From contig NZ_PXXO01000004.1 in the NCBI RefSeq assembly GCF_003011885.1, positions 124,001-188,000 of the forward strand: a stretch of 64,000 nucleotides of DNA. Direction: 5' to 3'. Below, piece after piece: positions 1 to 9,935 of this stretch (positions are counted from its first letter, which is position 1; each line of letters begins with the position of its first letter). Both the position numbers and the translations under genes were made by a program. The DNA is from Cyanobium usitatum str. Tous (GTDB lineage Bacteria > Cyanobacteriota > Cyanobacteriia > PCC-6307 > Cyanobiaceae). Under the pieces are notes generated by a model. The model was not told where the DNA came from, did not search any database, and worked only from the letters and a program-made list of their open reading frames with translations.

Positions 1-1
1 G

Positions 2-997
<996 letters not shown>

Positions 998-1026
998 TCC
1001 CCTCTTTTCCCTGAGGACCCCTACCC

Positions 1027-1434
1027 ATGAGTCTCACCCTCCGCGTTCTGGCCCCTGATCAGAGCGTCTTTGATGGAACCGCCGAAGAGGTAATCCTGCC
1101 AAGTACCACTGGGCAGGTAGGCATCCTGCCTGGCCACGTCACCATGCTGGCAGCCCTGGATACAGGTGTAATGCGTCTGCGCTCCGGCGGCGCTTGGTCA
1201 ACGATCGCCCTGATGGGTGGTTTCGCTGAAGTGGAGGCCGATGAGGTCACCGTTTTGGTGAATGCTGCTGAGCTGGGCAGCTCAATTAATGCTGCATCCG
1301 CAGAGGCTGCCTTTGAGGCTGCCCAATCGGCAGCAGCTGCATTTGAGGGCAAGCCAGCTAGCCCAGACAAGCTCAAAGCCCAGCAAGCACTGGCTGCATC
1401 TCGCGCCCGCTTTCAAGCCAGCAAGGCGGTTTAA
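1027..1434 (+). CDS. atpC: ATP synthase F1 subunit epsilon
   Basis: This 135-residue protein is the epsilon subunit (atpE in cyanobacterial usage), which couples the F1 central stalk to the c-ring and inhibits ATP hydrolysis. The N-terminal beta-sandwich (about residues 1-85) shows the family pattern LRVLAPDQSVFDG followed by PSTTGQVGILPGH. The rest is the alanine-rich helical hairpin. Length is normal. It follows atpD by 29 bases and is followed by a terminator-like hairpin, so the two genes form one transcription unit. Confidence 0.97.
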   Translation: MSLTLRVLAPDQSVFDGTAEEVILPSTTGQVGILPGHVTMLAALDTGVMRLRSGGAWSTIALMGGFAEVEADEVTVLVNAAELGSSINAASAEAAFEAAQSAAAAFEGKPASPDKLKAQQALAASRARFQASKAV

Positions 1435-1486
1435 TTTTCAAGGCATCTAGATTGCCAAAGAATCTAAGTTTTCAAAGAATTTCATT

Positions 1487-1528
1487 CCGGATTTCAACCC
1501 CTACCCAGGGTTGGCTTCCGGATTTTTT
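1487..1528 (+). terminator. Rho-independent terminator after atpD-atpC
   Basis: The arms CCGGA (1487-1491) and TCCGG (1517-1521) enclose a 3x3 internal loop and a second stem, CAACCC (1495-1500) with GGGTTG (1508-1513), with a 7-base loop. A run of six T (1523-1528) follows, as expected for intrinsic termination on the plus strand, 53 bases past the atpC stop. Calling it a terminator is inferred from structure. Confidence 0.7.
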
Positions 1529-1576
1529 ATGACTATGTCATCAATAAGCAAAAAACAATGCATAATAAAGATGCAC

Positions 1577-1602
1577 AAAAAAGCACTCCTCCCGGAGTGC
1601 TT
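1577..1602 (-). terminator. Rho-independent terminator of the ycf65 gene
   Basis: A perfect 9-bp stem AAGCACTCC (1581-1589) / GGAGTGCTT (1594-1602) has a 4-base loop. Read on the minus strand it runs into a T tract of six bases (complement of the A run at 1577-1582). It lies 54 bases beyond the ycf65 stop and faces the atpC terminator, so the convergent genes are each closed by their own hairpin. The rest of the interval 1435-1655 is A+T-rich and holds no gene I can see. Confidence 0.8.
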
Positions 1603-1655
1603 GTGGATATAATTTTTATCCGGGCAAAAAACTAAGCTTCAGAATTCAGCTACGA

Positions 1656-2207
<552 letters not shown>

Positions 2208-2209
2208 CT

Positions 2210-2869
2210 ATGGCCCTGCGCCTGTTCCTCGATTCGGCCGATCCCAAAGCCTGGCAGCAGTGGCTGGCCAGCGGCCTATTTCACGGCGTAACCACCAACC
2301 CCACCCTGCTGCGCCGGGCTGCCCAGCCCTGCACCCTCGACAGCCTGGCAGCCCTCAGCCGCACGGCCCTGGCCCATGGCATCGCCGAACTCCACCTGCA
2401 GGCATGGGGCGCCACCACGGCAGACATGCTGCGCTGCGGCCAGGAACTAGCGGCCCTGGCCCCCGGCCGCATCGCCGTGAAGCTGCCGGTGACCAAGCAG
2501 GGAGCAGCGGTTGCCCGGGAGCTGGTTGGCGCCGGCATTGCCGTCACCTTCACCGCCTGCTACGAGCCCCACCAGGTGCTGATCGCCGCGGCCCTGGGAG
2601 TCGCATACATCGCCCCCTACCTGGGCCGCATCCAGGATCAGGGGCGTAATGGGCTAGCCGAAGTGGTCACCATGCAGCGATGCCTTGCGGGGCTCGGCTC
2701 CAGCGTGCGGCTGCTGGTGGCCAGCTTGCGCCAGCCCAGCGAACTCAGCCACCTGGCCGCTGAAGGGCTGAACACCTTCACGATCAGCCCGGCACTGGCA
2801 ACTGAACTATTCGGCAGTGAGGCCACCACTGCAGCCAGCGTCCAGTTTGAAAGCGATGCCCGTTCCTGA
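2210..2869 (+). CDS. Transaldolase / fructose-6-phosphate aldolase family protein
   Basis: A 219-residue single-domain TIM-barrel aldolase of the small transaldolase (TalC/FSA) class, much shorter than the long transaldolase TalB. Family features are the N-terminal LFLDSADP, the GVTTNPTLL strand, and RIAVKLPVTKQG, whose lysine is the expected Schiff-base residue, followed by VTFTACYEP and APYLGRIQDQG. The substrate could be fructose-6-phosphate, sedoheptulose-7-phosphate or another sugar phosphate, and the sequence does not settle this. The gene is followed after 12 bases by a HAD phosphatase-like gene and the pair probably forms an operon, which would suit sugar-phosphate metabolism (inference). 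Confidence 0.85.
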   Translation: MALRLFLDSADPKAWQQWLASGLFHGVTTNPTLLRRAAQPCTLDSLAALSRTALAHGIAELHLQAWGATTADMLRCGQELAALAPGRIAVKLPVTKQGAAVARELVGAGIAVTFTACYEPHQVLIAAALGVAYIAPYLGRIQDQGRNGLAEVVTMQRCLAGLGSSVRLLVASLRQPSELSHLAAEGLNTFTISPALATELFGSEATTAASVQFESDARS

Positions 2870-2881
2870 AAGCCAATCTTG

Positions 2882-3679
2882 ATGCCCATGTTCGCCTCTC
2901 CGCCCCGGGCCGTCGTGCTGTTCGACATCGATGGCGTAATCCGCGATGTGAGCGCCAGCTACCGCCGGGCAATCGTCGAAACGGTGCACCACTTCCATGG
3001 CCAGCGTCCCGAGCCCGCCGCCATCGACGGCCTTAAAAGCGAAGGAAGCTGGAACAACGACTGGCAGGCCTCGATGGAGCTGCTGCGCCGCACCGGCCAT
3101 ACCCCGCTCCCGGCGTTTGAGGAGCTGGTGGCGGTGTTCGAAGGCTTCTATTTCGGCGGCGATCCCGCCGGCGATCCGGGCCATTGGCGGGGCTTCATCC
3201 GCGACGAGCCCCTACTGGTGCAGCAAGCCTTTTTTGCCGCTCTGGAGGCTGCAGGCCTGGCCTACGGCTTCGTGAGTGGCGCCGAGCCCCCCTCCTGCCG
3301 TTACGTGCTGCAAACCCGCCTGGGGCTCGCCAATCCGCCCTTGATCGCCATGGGCGATGCGCCAGACAAGCCCGATCCCACCGGCCTGCTGCAGCTAGCC
3401 AGCCAGTTGGCTGGCGAGAGCCTGGGGGCTGGCGCAGCGCCGGTGATTTACCTGGGCGACACGGTGGCCGATGTGCTCACCGTGCAGCGCGCCCGCGCCC
3501 AGTGCCCTGCCCAGTGCCCAGCTCAGCGCTTCTTGAGCTTTGCGGTAGCGCCACCCCATCTGCACAGGCAGCCCGAAGCGCGAGCCACCTACGAGGCGCG
3601 CCTGCGGGAGGCCGGCGCCGATGTGGTGATTCCCAGCACGGCCAACCTGCTGGAATCGCTCCTGCCGCAGCTGGGCTGA
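2882..3679 (+). CDS. HAD-superfamily hydrolase (TIGR01548-like)
   Basis: The 265-residue protein opens with the HAD motif I, VVLFDIDGVIRD, containing the nucleophile and acid/base aspartates. It shows a motif II-like serine in YGFVSGAEPP, a lysine in GDAPDKPDP and the acidic motif IV in YLGDTVADV. Together with the early SYRRAIVET segment this resembles the cyanobacterial TIGR01548 subfamily, a group of phosphatases without assigned substrate. The first codon of the open frame is TTG at 2879; ATG at 2882 is adjacent and preferred. It sits 12 bases behind the transaldolase-like gene and converges on pepP with a 16-base gap. Confidence 0.85.
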   Translation: MPMFASPPRAVVLFDIDGVIRDVSASYRRAIVETVHHFHGQRPEPAAIDGLKSEGSWNNDWQASMELLRRTGHTPLPAFEELVAVFEGFYFGGDPAGDPGHWRGFIRDEPLLVQQAFFAALEAAGLAYGFVSGAEPPSCRYVLQTRLGLANPPLIAMGDAPDKPDPTGLLQLASQLAGESLGAGAAPVIYLGDTVADVLTVQRARAQCPAQCPAQRFLSFAVAPPHLHRQPEARATYEARLREAGADVVIPSTANLLESLLPQLG

Positions 3680-3695
3680 TGCCCTGCCCTAAACC

Positions 3696-5015
3696 TCAGC
3701 GCTCCAGCGCCGCCGGAGACTTCAGGGCGGCGGCGGTGAGATTTTCATGGCCATGGGCCGTTACCGCCACATCGTCTTCGATGCGAATGCCGATGCCCTT
3801 CCAGCGAGCTTCGATCTCCGGCTGGCCATCTGGCACCGGCAGCCGATCGCTCACGTAGAGGCCCGGCTCCACGGTGAGCACCATGCCCGGCTCCAGCTCC
3901 ACGTGGTGCTCACCGAGGCGATAGGCCCCCACATCGTGTACATCAAGGCCAAGCCAGTGGCCGGTGCGGTGCATGTAGAGGTGGCGGTAGGCCCCCTGCT
4001 CGATCACCCCATCGAGGGATCCCGCCAGTAGCCCTAGGTCCAGCAGGCCCGCCACCAGCACCCGCAGGGCGGTCTCGTGCACCCCTTCAGCGCTGAAGCC
4101 CGGGGCCACCGAATCCACCGCCGCCTCCTGGGCCGCCAGCACCAGCTCGTATAGGGCGCGCTGCTCACCACTGAAGCGTCCGTTGATCGGAAAGCTGCGG
4201 GTGATGTCGCCGTTGTAGTAGTCGGCTAAGGAGCAACCGGCATCGATCAACAGGAGATCGCCGTCGTTCAGCGGGGCGTTGTTGGCGATGTAGTGCAACA
4301 CGCAGGCGTTATCGCCGCCGGCAACGATCGTGCCGTAGGCCGGGCCACGGGCACCCTGCTCCAGGAAGTGCTGCTCAATCACGGCCTGCACCTGCCGCTC
4401 ATTGAGGCCAGGCCGCACCACCTGACGAGCCAGCTCATGGGCCTCGGCCGAGATCCGCGCCGCCTCGCGCATGCGCTCCAGCTCCTCGGGGCCCTTGCGC
4501 AGCCGCAGCTCGTGCAGGAGCGGACAGGGGGCCACCAGGCCCAGGGCGGCCCGGCCGCTGCGGGGGGCTCGGTCGAGCTGAGCGGCCCAAGCCGCCAGCA
4601 CCAGCGGCTCCACCTTCGGGTTCTTGCCAACGCGAAAGGCGATGCCCTCAGCGCCCCTGAGGTAGTCGGGCAGGCGCTGCTCTAGCTCGCTGCGCGGGTG
4701 GGCCAGGTCGGCGCCAAACTCGGCCACGGCGCCTTCAGTACCCCAACGGAAACCGTTCCAAACCTCGGCGCTGGCCTCGCGGGGCTGCACAAACAGCACG
4801 TAGCGCTCACCCTCGGGCCGGTGAGGCAAAAACAGGGCCACCGCCTCGGGTTCATCAAAACCAGTGAGGTACCAGAAGTCGCTGTTTTGGCGGAAGGGCC
4901 ACTCGCAGTCGGCGTGATGGGTCACCAGGGTTGCCGCCGGAATCACGGCAGCAGCTTCCCCGAGCTGTGCGAAGAAACGCTGACGCCGCTGGGCGAAGGT
5001 CGACGGATCGATCAT
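3696..5015 (-). CDS. pepP: Xaa-Pro aminopeptidase (M24B family)
   Basis: This 439-residue product is a proline aminopeptidase that removes N-terminal residues preceding proline. The N-terminal half matches the aminopeptidase P N-domain (FRQNSDFWYLTGFDEPEAV), and the C-terminal half is the pita-bread metallopeptidase fold. All five metal ligands are visible: two Asp in LLIDAGCSLADYYNGDITRS, His in HRTGHWLGLDVHDVG, Glu in TVEPGLYV and Glu in GIRIEDDV. Length and domain order are normal. It is transcribed away from the CNNM-type gene, with 107 bases between the divergent starts. No odd features. Confidence 0.95.
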   Translation of the reverse strand: MIDPSTFAQRRQRFFAQLGEAAAVIPAATLVTHHADCEWPFRQNSDFWYLTGFDEPEAVALFLPHRPEGERYVLFVQPREASAEVWNGFRWGTEGAVAEFGADLAHPRSELEQRLPDYLRGAEGIAFRVGKNPKVEPLVLAAWAAQLDRAPRSGRAALGLVAPCPLLHELRLRKGPEELERMREAARISAEAHELARQVVRPGLNERQVQAVIEQHFLEQGARGPAYGTIVAGGDNACVLHYIANNAPLNDGDLLLIDAGCSLADYYNGDITRSFPINGRFSGEQRALYELVLAAQEAAVDSVAPGFSAEGVHETALRVLVAGLLDLGLLAGSLDGVIEQGAYRHLYMHRTGHWLGLDVHDVGAYRLGEHHVELEPGMVLTVEPGLYVSDRLPVPDGQPEIEARWKGIGIRIEDDVAVTAHGHENLTAAALKSPAALER

Positions 5016-5122
5016 GAAAAAGCGGCCTGCGGGCCCTGCAGAAGCCCAGTTTGGAGCAGGCAGCGGGACAGACGCTGGCGGAGCCGATTTAATAGGTAGA
5101 TGGCGAGCGGCGAAATGGCGGA

Positions 5123-6139
5123 ATGAACGACCTGCTCATCCTGGCGCTGCTGGTGGTGCTGGTGATCGCAGGTTCGGCCCTGTGCTCTGGAGTTGAGGCA
5201 GCTCTGCTCACCGTGAACCCCGTGCGGGTGCACGAACTTGCCGCCCGCAGCAAGCCCGTGCGCGGGGCGCGGCGCCTGGAGCAGCTGCGCCAGCGCCTGG
5301 GCCGCACCCTGTCGGTGCTGGTGATCGCCAATAACGGCTTCAACATTTTTGGCAGCTTGATGCTGGGCGGCTACGCCGCCATCGTCTTCAAACGCCAGGG
5401 CATCGAGGGGGTCGCCCTGCCCCTGTTTTCCGTAGGGCTCACCGTGCTGGTGATCCTGCTGGGGGAAATCCTGCCCAAGGCCCTCGGCAGCCGCCTGGCC
5501 CTGCCGGTGGCCCTGGCCAGCGCCCCTGCCCTGGCGATCGTGGCCCGCCTGATGTTGCCCCTAGTGCTGCTGCTGGAGCGGCTACTGCCGGCGATCACCG
5601 CCGAAAACGAGATCAGTACCGACGAAGAAGAGATTCGTCTGCTGGCTCGGCTGGGCTCCCAGAAGGGCCAAATCGAGGCCGATGAGGCGGCCATGATCGC
5701 CAAGGTGTTCCAGCTAAACGATCTCACCGCCCGCGATCTGATGACACCACGGGTGGCGGCTCCCACCCTCGATGGGGCGACCAGCCTGGAGAAGTTGCGA
5801 GAAGACTTACTGGCGAACAACGCCGAATGGTGGGTGGTGCTCGGCGAAGAGGTGGATGAGGTGCTGGGCGTGGCCGGCCGGGAGCGACTTTTGGCAGCCC
5901 TGCTCCAAGGCGAAGGCAATCGCACTGCCGCCTCCCTAAGCGAGCCGGTCGATTACGTGCCGGAAATGATCCGGGCCGACCGGTTGCTCACGGGCTTCCG
6001 CCGCAACAGCAGCGGCGTTCGCGTCGTCGTGGACGAATTCGGCGGCTTCGTGGGCGTGATTGGCGCTGAAGCGGTGCTGGCGGTGCTGGCCGGCTGGTGG
6101 CGCCGTCCCCAACCTGCGGGCGAAGGGATCCGGCCATGA
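5123..6139 (+). CDS. CNNM/DUF21-CBS membrane protein (CorC/HlyC-like)
   Basis: The 338-residue protein has an N-terminal CNNM (DUF21) transmembrane domain, about residues 1-170, with hydrophobic spans near 3-20, 60-80, 90-115 and 130-150. It contains the hallmark SGVEAALLTVN, VLVIANNGFNI and LGEILPKALG segments. A cytoplasmic part follows, with NDLTARDLMTPR typical of the CBS-pair region. The family includes putative Mg2+/Co2+ efflux proteins often called hemolysin-like. The C-terminal CorC domain is absent, so it is a short member. Its TGA overlaps the next start (ATGA), so translational coupling with the GTPase is likely. Confidence 0.85.
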   Translation: MNDLLILALLVVLVIAGSALCSGVEAALLTVNPVRVHELAARSKPVRGARRLEQLRQRLGRTLSVLVIANNGFNIFGSLMLGGYAAIVFKRQGIEGVALPLFSVGLTVLVILLGEILPKALGSRLALPVALASAPALAIVARLMLPLVLLLERLLPAITAENEISTDEEEIRLLARLGSQKGQIEADEAAMIAKVFQLNDLTARDLMTPRVAAPTLDGATSLEKLREDLLANNAEWWVVLGEEVDEVLGVAGRERLLAALLQGEGNRTAASLSEPVDYVPEMIRADRLLTGFRRNSSGVRVVVDEFGGFVGVIGAEAVLAVLAGWWRRPQPAGEGIRP

Positions 6140-7473
6140 GGCCCGAACCGTGCGCCGAACCGTGCCCCCATCAGGCGCCCGCCATCCCGGAGCGCTGCCA
6201 ATCCCTGCTCGACCAGTGGCGCCGCCAGCTCCAGCTCAGCGGCCGCGAGCAAAGCCAGCTGGCCGGCCAGCTTCTGGCCCTGGATCGCCAGCTAGGTCGC
6301 CTGCAGCAGCGCAGTCTGCGGGTGGCCGTGTTTGGCCGAGTGGGGGTGGGCAAGTCGAGCCTGCTCAACGCCTTGCTGGGAGAGGCGGCTTTTGCCACCG
6401 ACGTGGCCCACGGCTGTACGCGCCACCAGCAGGCCCAGTCCTGGGCGCAACCCATGGCGGGGCTCAGCCGGGTGGAGCTGGTGGACACCCCTGGCATCGA
6501 TGAGATCGCCGCCGCCGCCAGGGCGCGACTGGCGGCCCGAGTAGCCCTCGGCTCAGACCTGGTGCTGTTGGTGCTCGATGGCGACCTCACCAGCGTCGAG
6601 CACGACGCCCTGGCGCCGCTACTGGCCAGCGGCAAGCCGGTAATGCTGGTGCTCAACCGCTGCGACTGCTGGAGCGAGGCCGAGCAGGCCGAGCTGATCG
6701 CCAGCATCAAGCGGCGGCTGCCGGCAGCGGCCCGGCACCTGGAGCTGATCCCGGTGGCCGCCGCGCCACGCCAACCCCAGCTACTGGCCGATGGCCGGGT
6801 GCGCAGCGTTGTTCAAGCTCCGCAGGTGGAGCAGCTGCGGCAGTCGCTGCTGCAGCTGCTCGAGCAACACGGCTGCCTGTTGCTCGCCCTTAATGCCCTG
6901 GGCAGCGCGGAGCGCTTTCACCAGTCCCTGCAACGCTGGCGCCTGGGGGCCAGCCGCCAGGCCGCCCAGAGCCTGATCGGCCGCTTCGCCGCCCTCAAGG
7001 CCACAGGCGTAGCCGCCAACCCCCTGGTGCTGCTGGATCTGGCCGGCGGTCTGGCCTGTGATACCGCCCTGGTGCTGCAGCTCTGCCAGCTCTACGGCCT
7101 ACCGATGCACGGCGCCGGCGCCCGCCAGCTGCTGAGGCGGCTCTCCGGCCACAACGCCCTGCTGGGCGCCGCCCAGCTCGGCATCCAGCTAGCCCTAGGA
7201 GCCCTACGCCAACTGCTGCTGGTGGCGGCGCCGCTCACCGGCGGCCTCAGCCTCGCGCCAGCCGCCCCGGTAGCCCTGGCCCAGGCAGCCCTGGCCGTGC
7301 ACACCACCCGGCTCACGGGCCGGCTCGCCGCCGCCGAACTACTGCGGAGCGCCCAGCGGGGCGGCCAACCCGGCGCCCTGCTGCGGCGCCTGGCTATCAC
7401 CGATCCCCAGGTGCGCCTGTGGCTGGGCGAGCGAAGCGAGCCGTCCCCCAACCTCCAGGCCCTGCTGCCATGA
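6136..7473 (+). CDS. GTPase of the Era/YcjX-like class with hydrophobic C-terminal domain
   Basis: This 445-residue protein contains a full GTPase domain at about residues 55-210: G1 GRVGVGKSS, G3 DTPGID and G4 NRCD. The C-terminal half is Ala/Leu-rich with probable membrane-associating helices (about 275-400), resembling the GTPase plus DUF697 architecture of cyanobacteria. The ATG at 6136 overlaps the stop of the preceding gene; the frame is open upstream but the upstream part lies inside that gene, so 6136 is chosen. It overlaps nadD by four bases. Its role is unknown. Coupling to NAD synthesis genes may only reflect genome compaction. Confidence 0.8.
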   Translation: MRPEPCAEPCPHQAPAIPERCQSLLDQWRRQLQLSGREQSQLAGQLLALDRQLGRLQQRSLRVAVFGRVGVGKSSLLNALLGEAAFATDVAHGCTRHQQAQSWAQPMAGLSRVELVDTPGIDEIAAAARARLAARVALGSDLVLLVLDGDLTSVEHDALAPLLASGKPVMLVLNRCDCWSEAEQAELIASIKRRLPAAARHLELIPVAAAPRQPQLLADGRVRSVVQAPQVEQLRQSLLQLLEQHGCLLLALNALGSAERFHQSLQRWRLGASRQAAQSLIGRFAALKATGVAANPLVLLDLAGGLACDTALVLQLCQLYGLPMHGAGARQLLRRLSGHNALLGAAQLGIQLALGALRQLLLVAAPLTGGLSLAPAAPVALAQAALAVHTTRLTGRLAAAELLRSAQRGGQPGALLRRLAITDPQVRLWLGERSEPSPNLQALLP

Positions 7474-8093
7474 GCAACGGGGTCGACAAAGCCGCAGAGG
7501 GGCCGGTAGCCCTGTTTGGCACCAGCGCCGACCCGCCGACCCGCGGCCACCTGGCCCTGCTGGAAGGCCTGGTGCAGCTCTATCCCCAAGTCGCCACCTG
7601 GGCAAGCGACAACCCCCAAAAACTCCACGGCGCTCCCCTGGAGCAACGGTCCACCCTGCTGGGCGAGCTGGTGGCAGCAATCGGCGATCCGAGGCTGAGC
7701 CACCGGCAGGAGCTCAGCAGCCCCTGGGCAATCACCACCCTGGAGCGGGCAGCGGCCCGGTGGCCTGGCAGCGAGCTGGTGTTTGTGGTGGGCAGTGATC
7801 TGGCTGCCCAGATCCCCAGCTGGAAACAGGCCGAAGCCGTGCTGAAGGCCTGCGTGCTGGCAATCGCCCCCCGGGCCGGCTGGCCCCTGCAGCCCAAACA
7901 ACTGGAGCCGCTCACCCAGCTGGGGGGCCGGGTGGTGATCCTGCCCCTGCAGGTTCCCGCCACCGCCAGCTCGGCGGTGCGCCAAACCCCCGACCTCGCC
8001 CAGCTGCCTGCGGCCCTGTTGCCGCTACTGCTCAAGCACAATCTCTACGGGTTGGGCAAACCGAGCCTCAGCCAGCCCCTCAAACGCCCCTAA
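7470..8093 (+). CDS. nadD: Nicotinate-nucleotide adenylyltransferase (NadD-like)
   Basis: The 207-residue product is a nucleotidyltransferase of the NadD group, which adenylates nicotinate mononucleotide to deamido-NAD. The N-terminus carries FGTSADPPTRGHLALL, a version of the family motif with (T/H)xGH, and the C-terminal region has TASSAVRQT, matching the ISSTxIR element. The glycine pattern of motif 1 is slightly divergent (FGTSADPP instead of GGTFDPP). The start at 7470 overlaps the GTPase stop by four bases. The next gene, nadE, performs the following step in NAD synthesis, which strongly supports the call. Confidence 0.88.
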   Translation: MSNGVDKAAEGPVALFGTSADPPTRGHLALLEGLVQLYPQVATWASDNPQKLHGAPLEQRSTLLGELVAAIGDPRLSHRQELSSPWAITTLERAAARWPGSELVFVVGSDLAAQIPSWKQAEAVLKACVLAIAPRAGWPLQPKQLEPLTQLGGRVVILPLQVPATASSAVRQTPDLAQLPAALLPLLLKHNLYGLGKPSLSQPLKRP

Positions 8094-9832
8094 TGCGCCT
8101 CGCCCTGGCCCAACTAAATCCGCTAGTTGGCGACCTGGCGGGCAACGGTGAGCTGATTCTGGCGGCCAGCCGTCAGGCAGCTTCCCAGGGGGCTGACCTG
8201 ATGCTCACCCCCGAGCTGTCCCTTTGGGGCTACCCACCGCGCGACCTGCTGCTGCGCCCCAGCCTGATCGCGAAGCAAGGCGCCGTGCTCAACCAGCTGG
8301 CTGCGTCCCTGGCCCAAGAGCTGCCCCAGCTGGCCGTGCTGGTGGGCATGGCCGAACCATCAGGCGCGGCGCCGTTGCCCAACCTGTTCAACGCTGTGGC
8401 CTTAGTGGAGGCCGGCAGCTGGCGCGTGGTGGCCCGTAAGCGGCTGCTACCCACCTACGACGTCTTCGACGAGCAGCGCTACTTCTGCGCCGCCACGGGG
8501 CCGAGTGTGCTGGAGCTTGAGCGGGGCGGCCGAACCTGGCGCCTAGGGCTAACGATCTGCGAAGACCTCTGGGTTGAGGAGGAGCTGCAGGGCCACCGCC
8601 TGGCTGGTGCCGATCCCGTCGCCGAGCTGCTCTCAAGCCGCATCGACCTGCTGCTCAACCTCTCGGCATCACCGTTTGGCCAGGCCAAAGTGGCCCTGCG
8701 TCAGAGCCTGGCCCGCCGCGCCGCCAGCCGGCTCGCTTGCCCGGTGGTCTACGTCAATCAAGTGGGCGGCAACGACGAGCTGGTGTTCGACGGCGCCAGC
8801 TTCGTGATGGATGCCAGCGGCGGAGTAGATGCCGGCAGCGGAGTAGTTGCCGGCATCGCAGTGGTGAGCCAGCTGGCCAGTTGCAAGGAGCAGGTGAGCT
8901 GCTGGGAAGTCAACGGCGCGGGGCCAGCAGCGTCTTTGCAAGTGGCATCTTTGCCTACTGAAAACGAGCAGTTGTTTCGGGCCCTGGTGCTGGGCGTGGC
9001 CGACTACGCCCGCAAATGCGGCTTCAGCAGCGCCCTGCTCGGCCTAAGCGGTGGCATCGATTCAGCCCTGGTGGCCGTGATCGCCGCCGCTGCCCTGGGG
9101 GGTGAGCGGGTGCAGGCCCTGATGATGCCCTCCCCCTGGAGCTCGGATGGCTCCCTACGCGATGCCCAGGCCCTAGCTGGGCGCCTGGGCCTGGGCAGCC
9201 GCACCGCTGAGATCGCAGCGCTGATGGCCAGCTTCGACACCACCCTGACACCGGTGCTGGCGGGCCCACCCAGCGGTCTGAGCGCCGAAAACCTTCAGTC
9301 GCGCATCCGCGGCACCCTGCTGATGGCTGTGGCCAACCAGCAGGGCCAGCTGCTGCTCTCCACCGGCAACAAAAGCGAGCTGGCCGTCGGTTATTGCACC
9401 CTCTACGGCGACATGAACGGCGGCCTGGCCGTAATCGGTGACCTCTACAAAAGCAGCGTGTTTGAGCTCTGCGCCTGGCTCGATTCAGCCGCCGCCGGCC
9501 CCTGCCGGCGTGAGCTGGGGCTGCCAGGCGACGGCGAGCTGGTGGGGCGGACGATCCGCGAAAAACCCCCCAGCGCCGAGCTGCGCCCCGACCAGCTCGA
9601 TAGCGATTCCCTGCCCGACTACGCCGTGCTCGACCCGATCTTGAAGGCCTACATCGAGGACTTGGCCAGTACGGAGCAGCTGATCGCCAGCGGCACCCCA
9701 GCGGAGCTGGCCGAACGGGTGATGCAGCTGCTGCGCCGGGCCGAGTTCAAGCGGCGCCAGGCACCGCCCCTGCTCAAGATCGGCGGCCGGGCCTTCGGCA
9801 GCGGCTGGCGCATGCCGATCGCCGCCCGCTAA
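8093..9832 (+). CDS. nadE: Glutamine-dependent NAD+ synthetase
   Basis: This 579-residue, two-domain enzyme converts deamido-NAD to NAD using glutamine. The N-terminal nitrilase-type glutaminase domain (about 1-270) shows the catalytic triad: Glu in TPELSLWGYPP, Lys in ARKRLLPTYDVFDEQ and Cys in LTICEDLW. The C-terminal ATP pyrophosphatase domain (about 300-579) has the PP-loop LGLSGGIDSALVAV and the later STGNKSELAVGY. Length matches bacterial glutamine-dependent NadE. The start overlaps the nadD stop by one base (TAATG), giving direct coupling of the last two steps of NAD synthesis. Confidence 0.97.
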   Translation: MRLALAQLNPLVGDLAGNGELILAASRQAASQGADLMLTPELSLWGYPPRDLLLRPSLIAKQGAVLNQLAASLAQELPQLAVLVGMAEPSGAAPLPNLFNAVALVEAGSWRVVARKRLLPTYDVFDEQRYFCAATGPSVLELERGGRTWRLGLTICEDLWVEEELQGHRLAGADPVAELLSSRIDLLLNLSASPFGQAKVALRQSLARRAASRLACPVVYVNQVGGNDELVFDGASFVMDASGGVDAGSGVVAGIAVVSQLASCKEQVSCWEVNGAGPAASLQVASLPTENEQLFRALVLGVADYARKCGFSSALLGLSGGIDSALVAVIAAAALGGERVQALMMPSPWSSDGSLRDAQALAGRLGLGSRTAEIAALMASFDTTLTPVLAGPPSGLSAENLQSRIRGTLLMAVANQQGQLLLSTGNKSELAVGYCTLYGDMNGGLAVIGDLYKSSVFELCAWLDSAAAGPCRRELGLPGDGELVGRTIREKPPSAELRPDQLDSDSLPDYAVLDPILKAYIEDLASTEQLIASGTPAELAERVMQLLRRAEFKRRQAPPLLKIGGRAFGSGWRMPIAAR

Positions 9833-9935
9833 ATCAAGCATGGCGCCAATCGCCAGCAGCAGCCAACCTGGAACCACAAACGGCAGCACATCCATGGCAC
9901 CCCCCAGCTCCAGCGGCGCCAGCCTGACGGCCCCG

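Noticed and set aside
9840-9935. N-terminal extension of alanine dehydrogenase from ATG 9840
   Set aside because: The 32 residues are low-complexity and absent from the family; the normal start is 9936.
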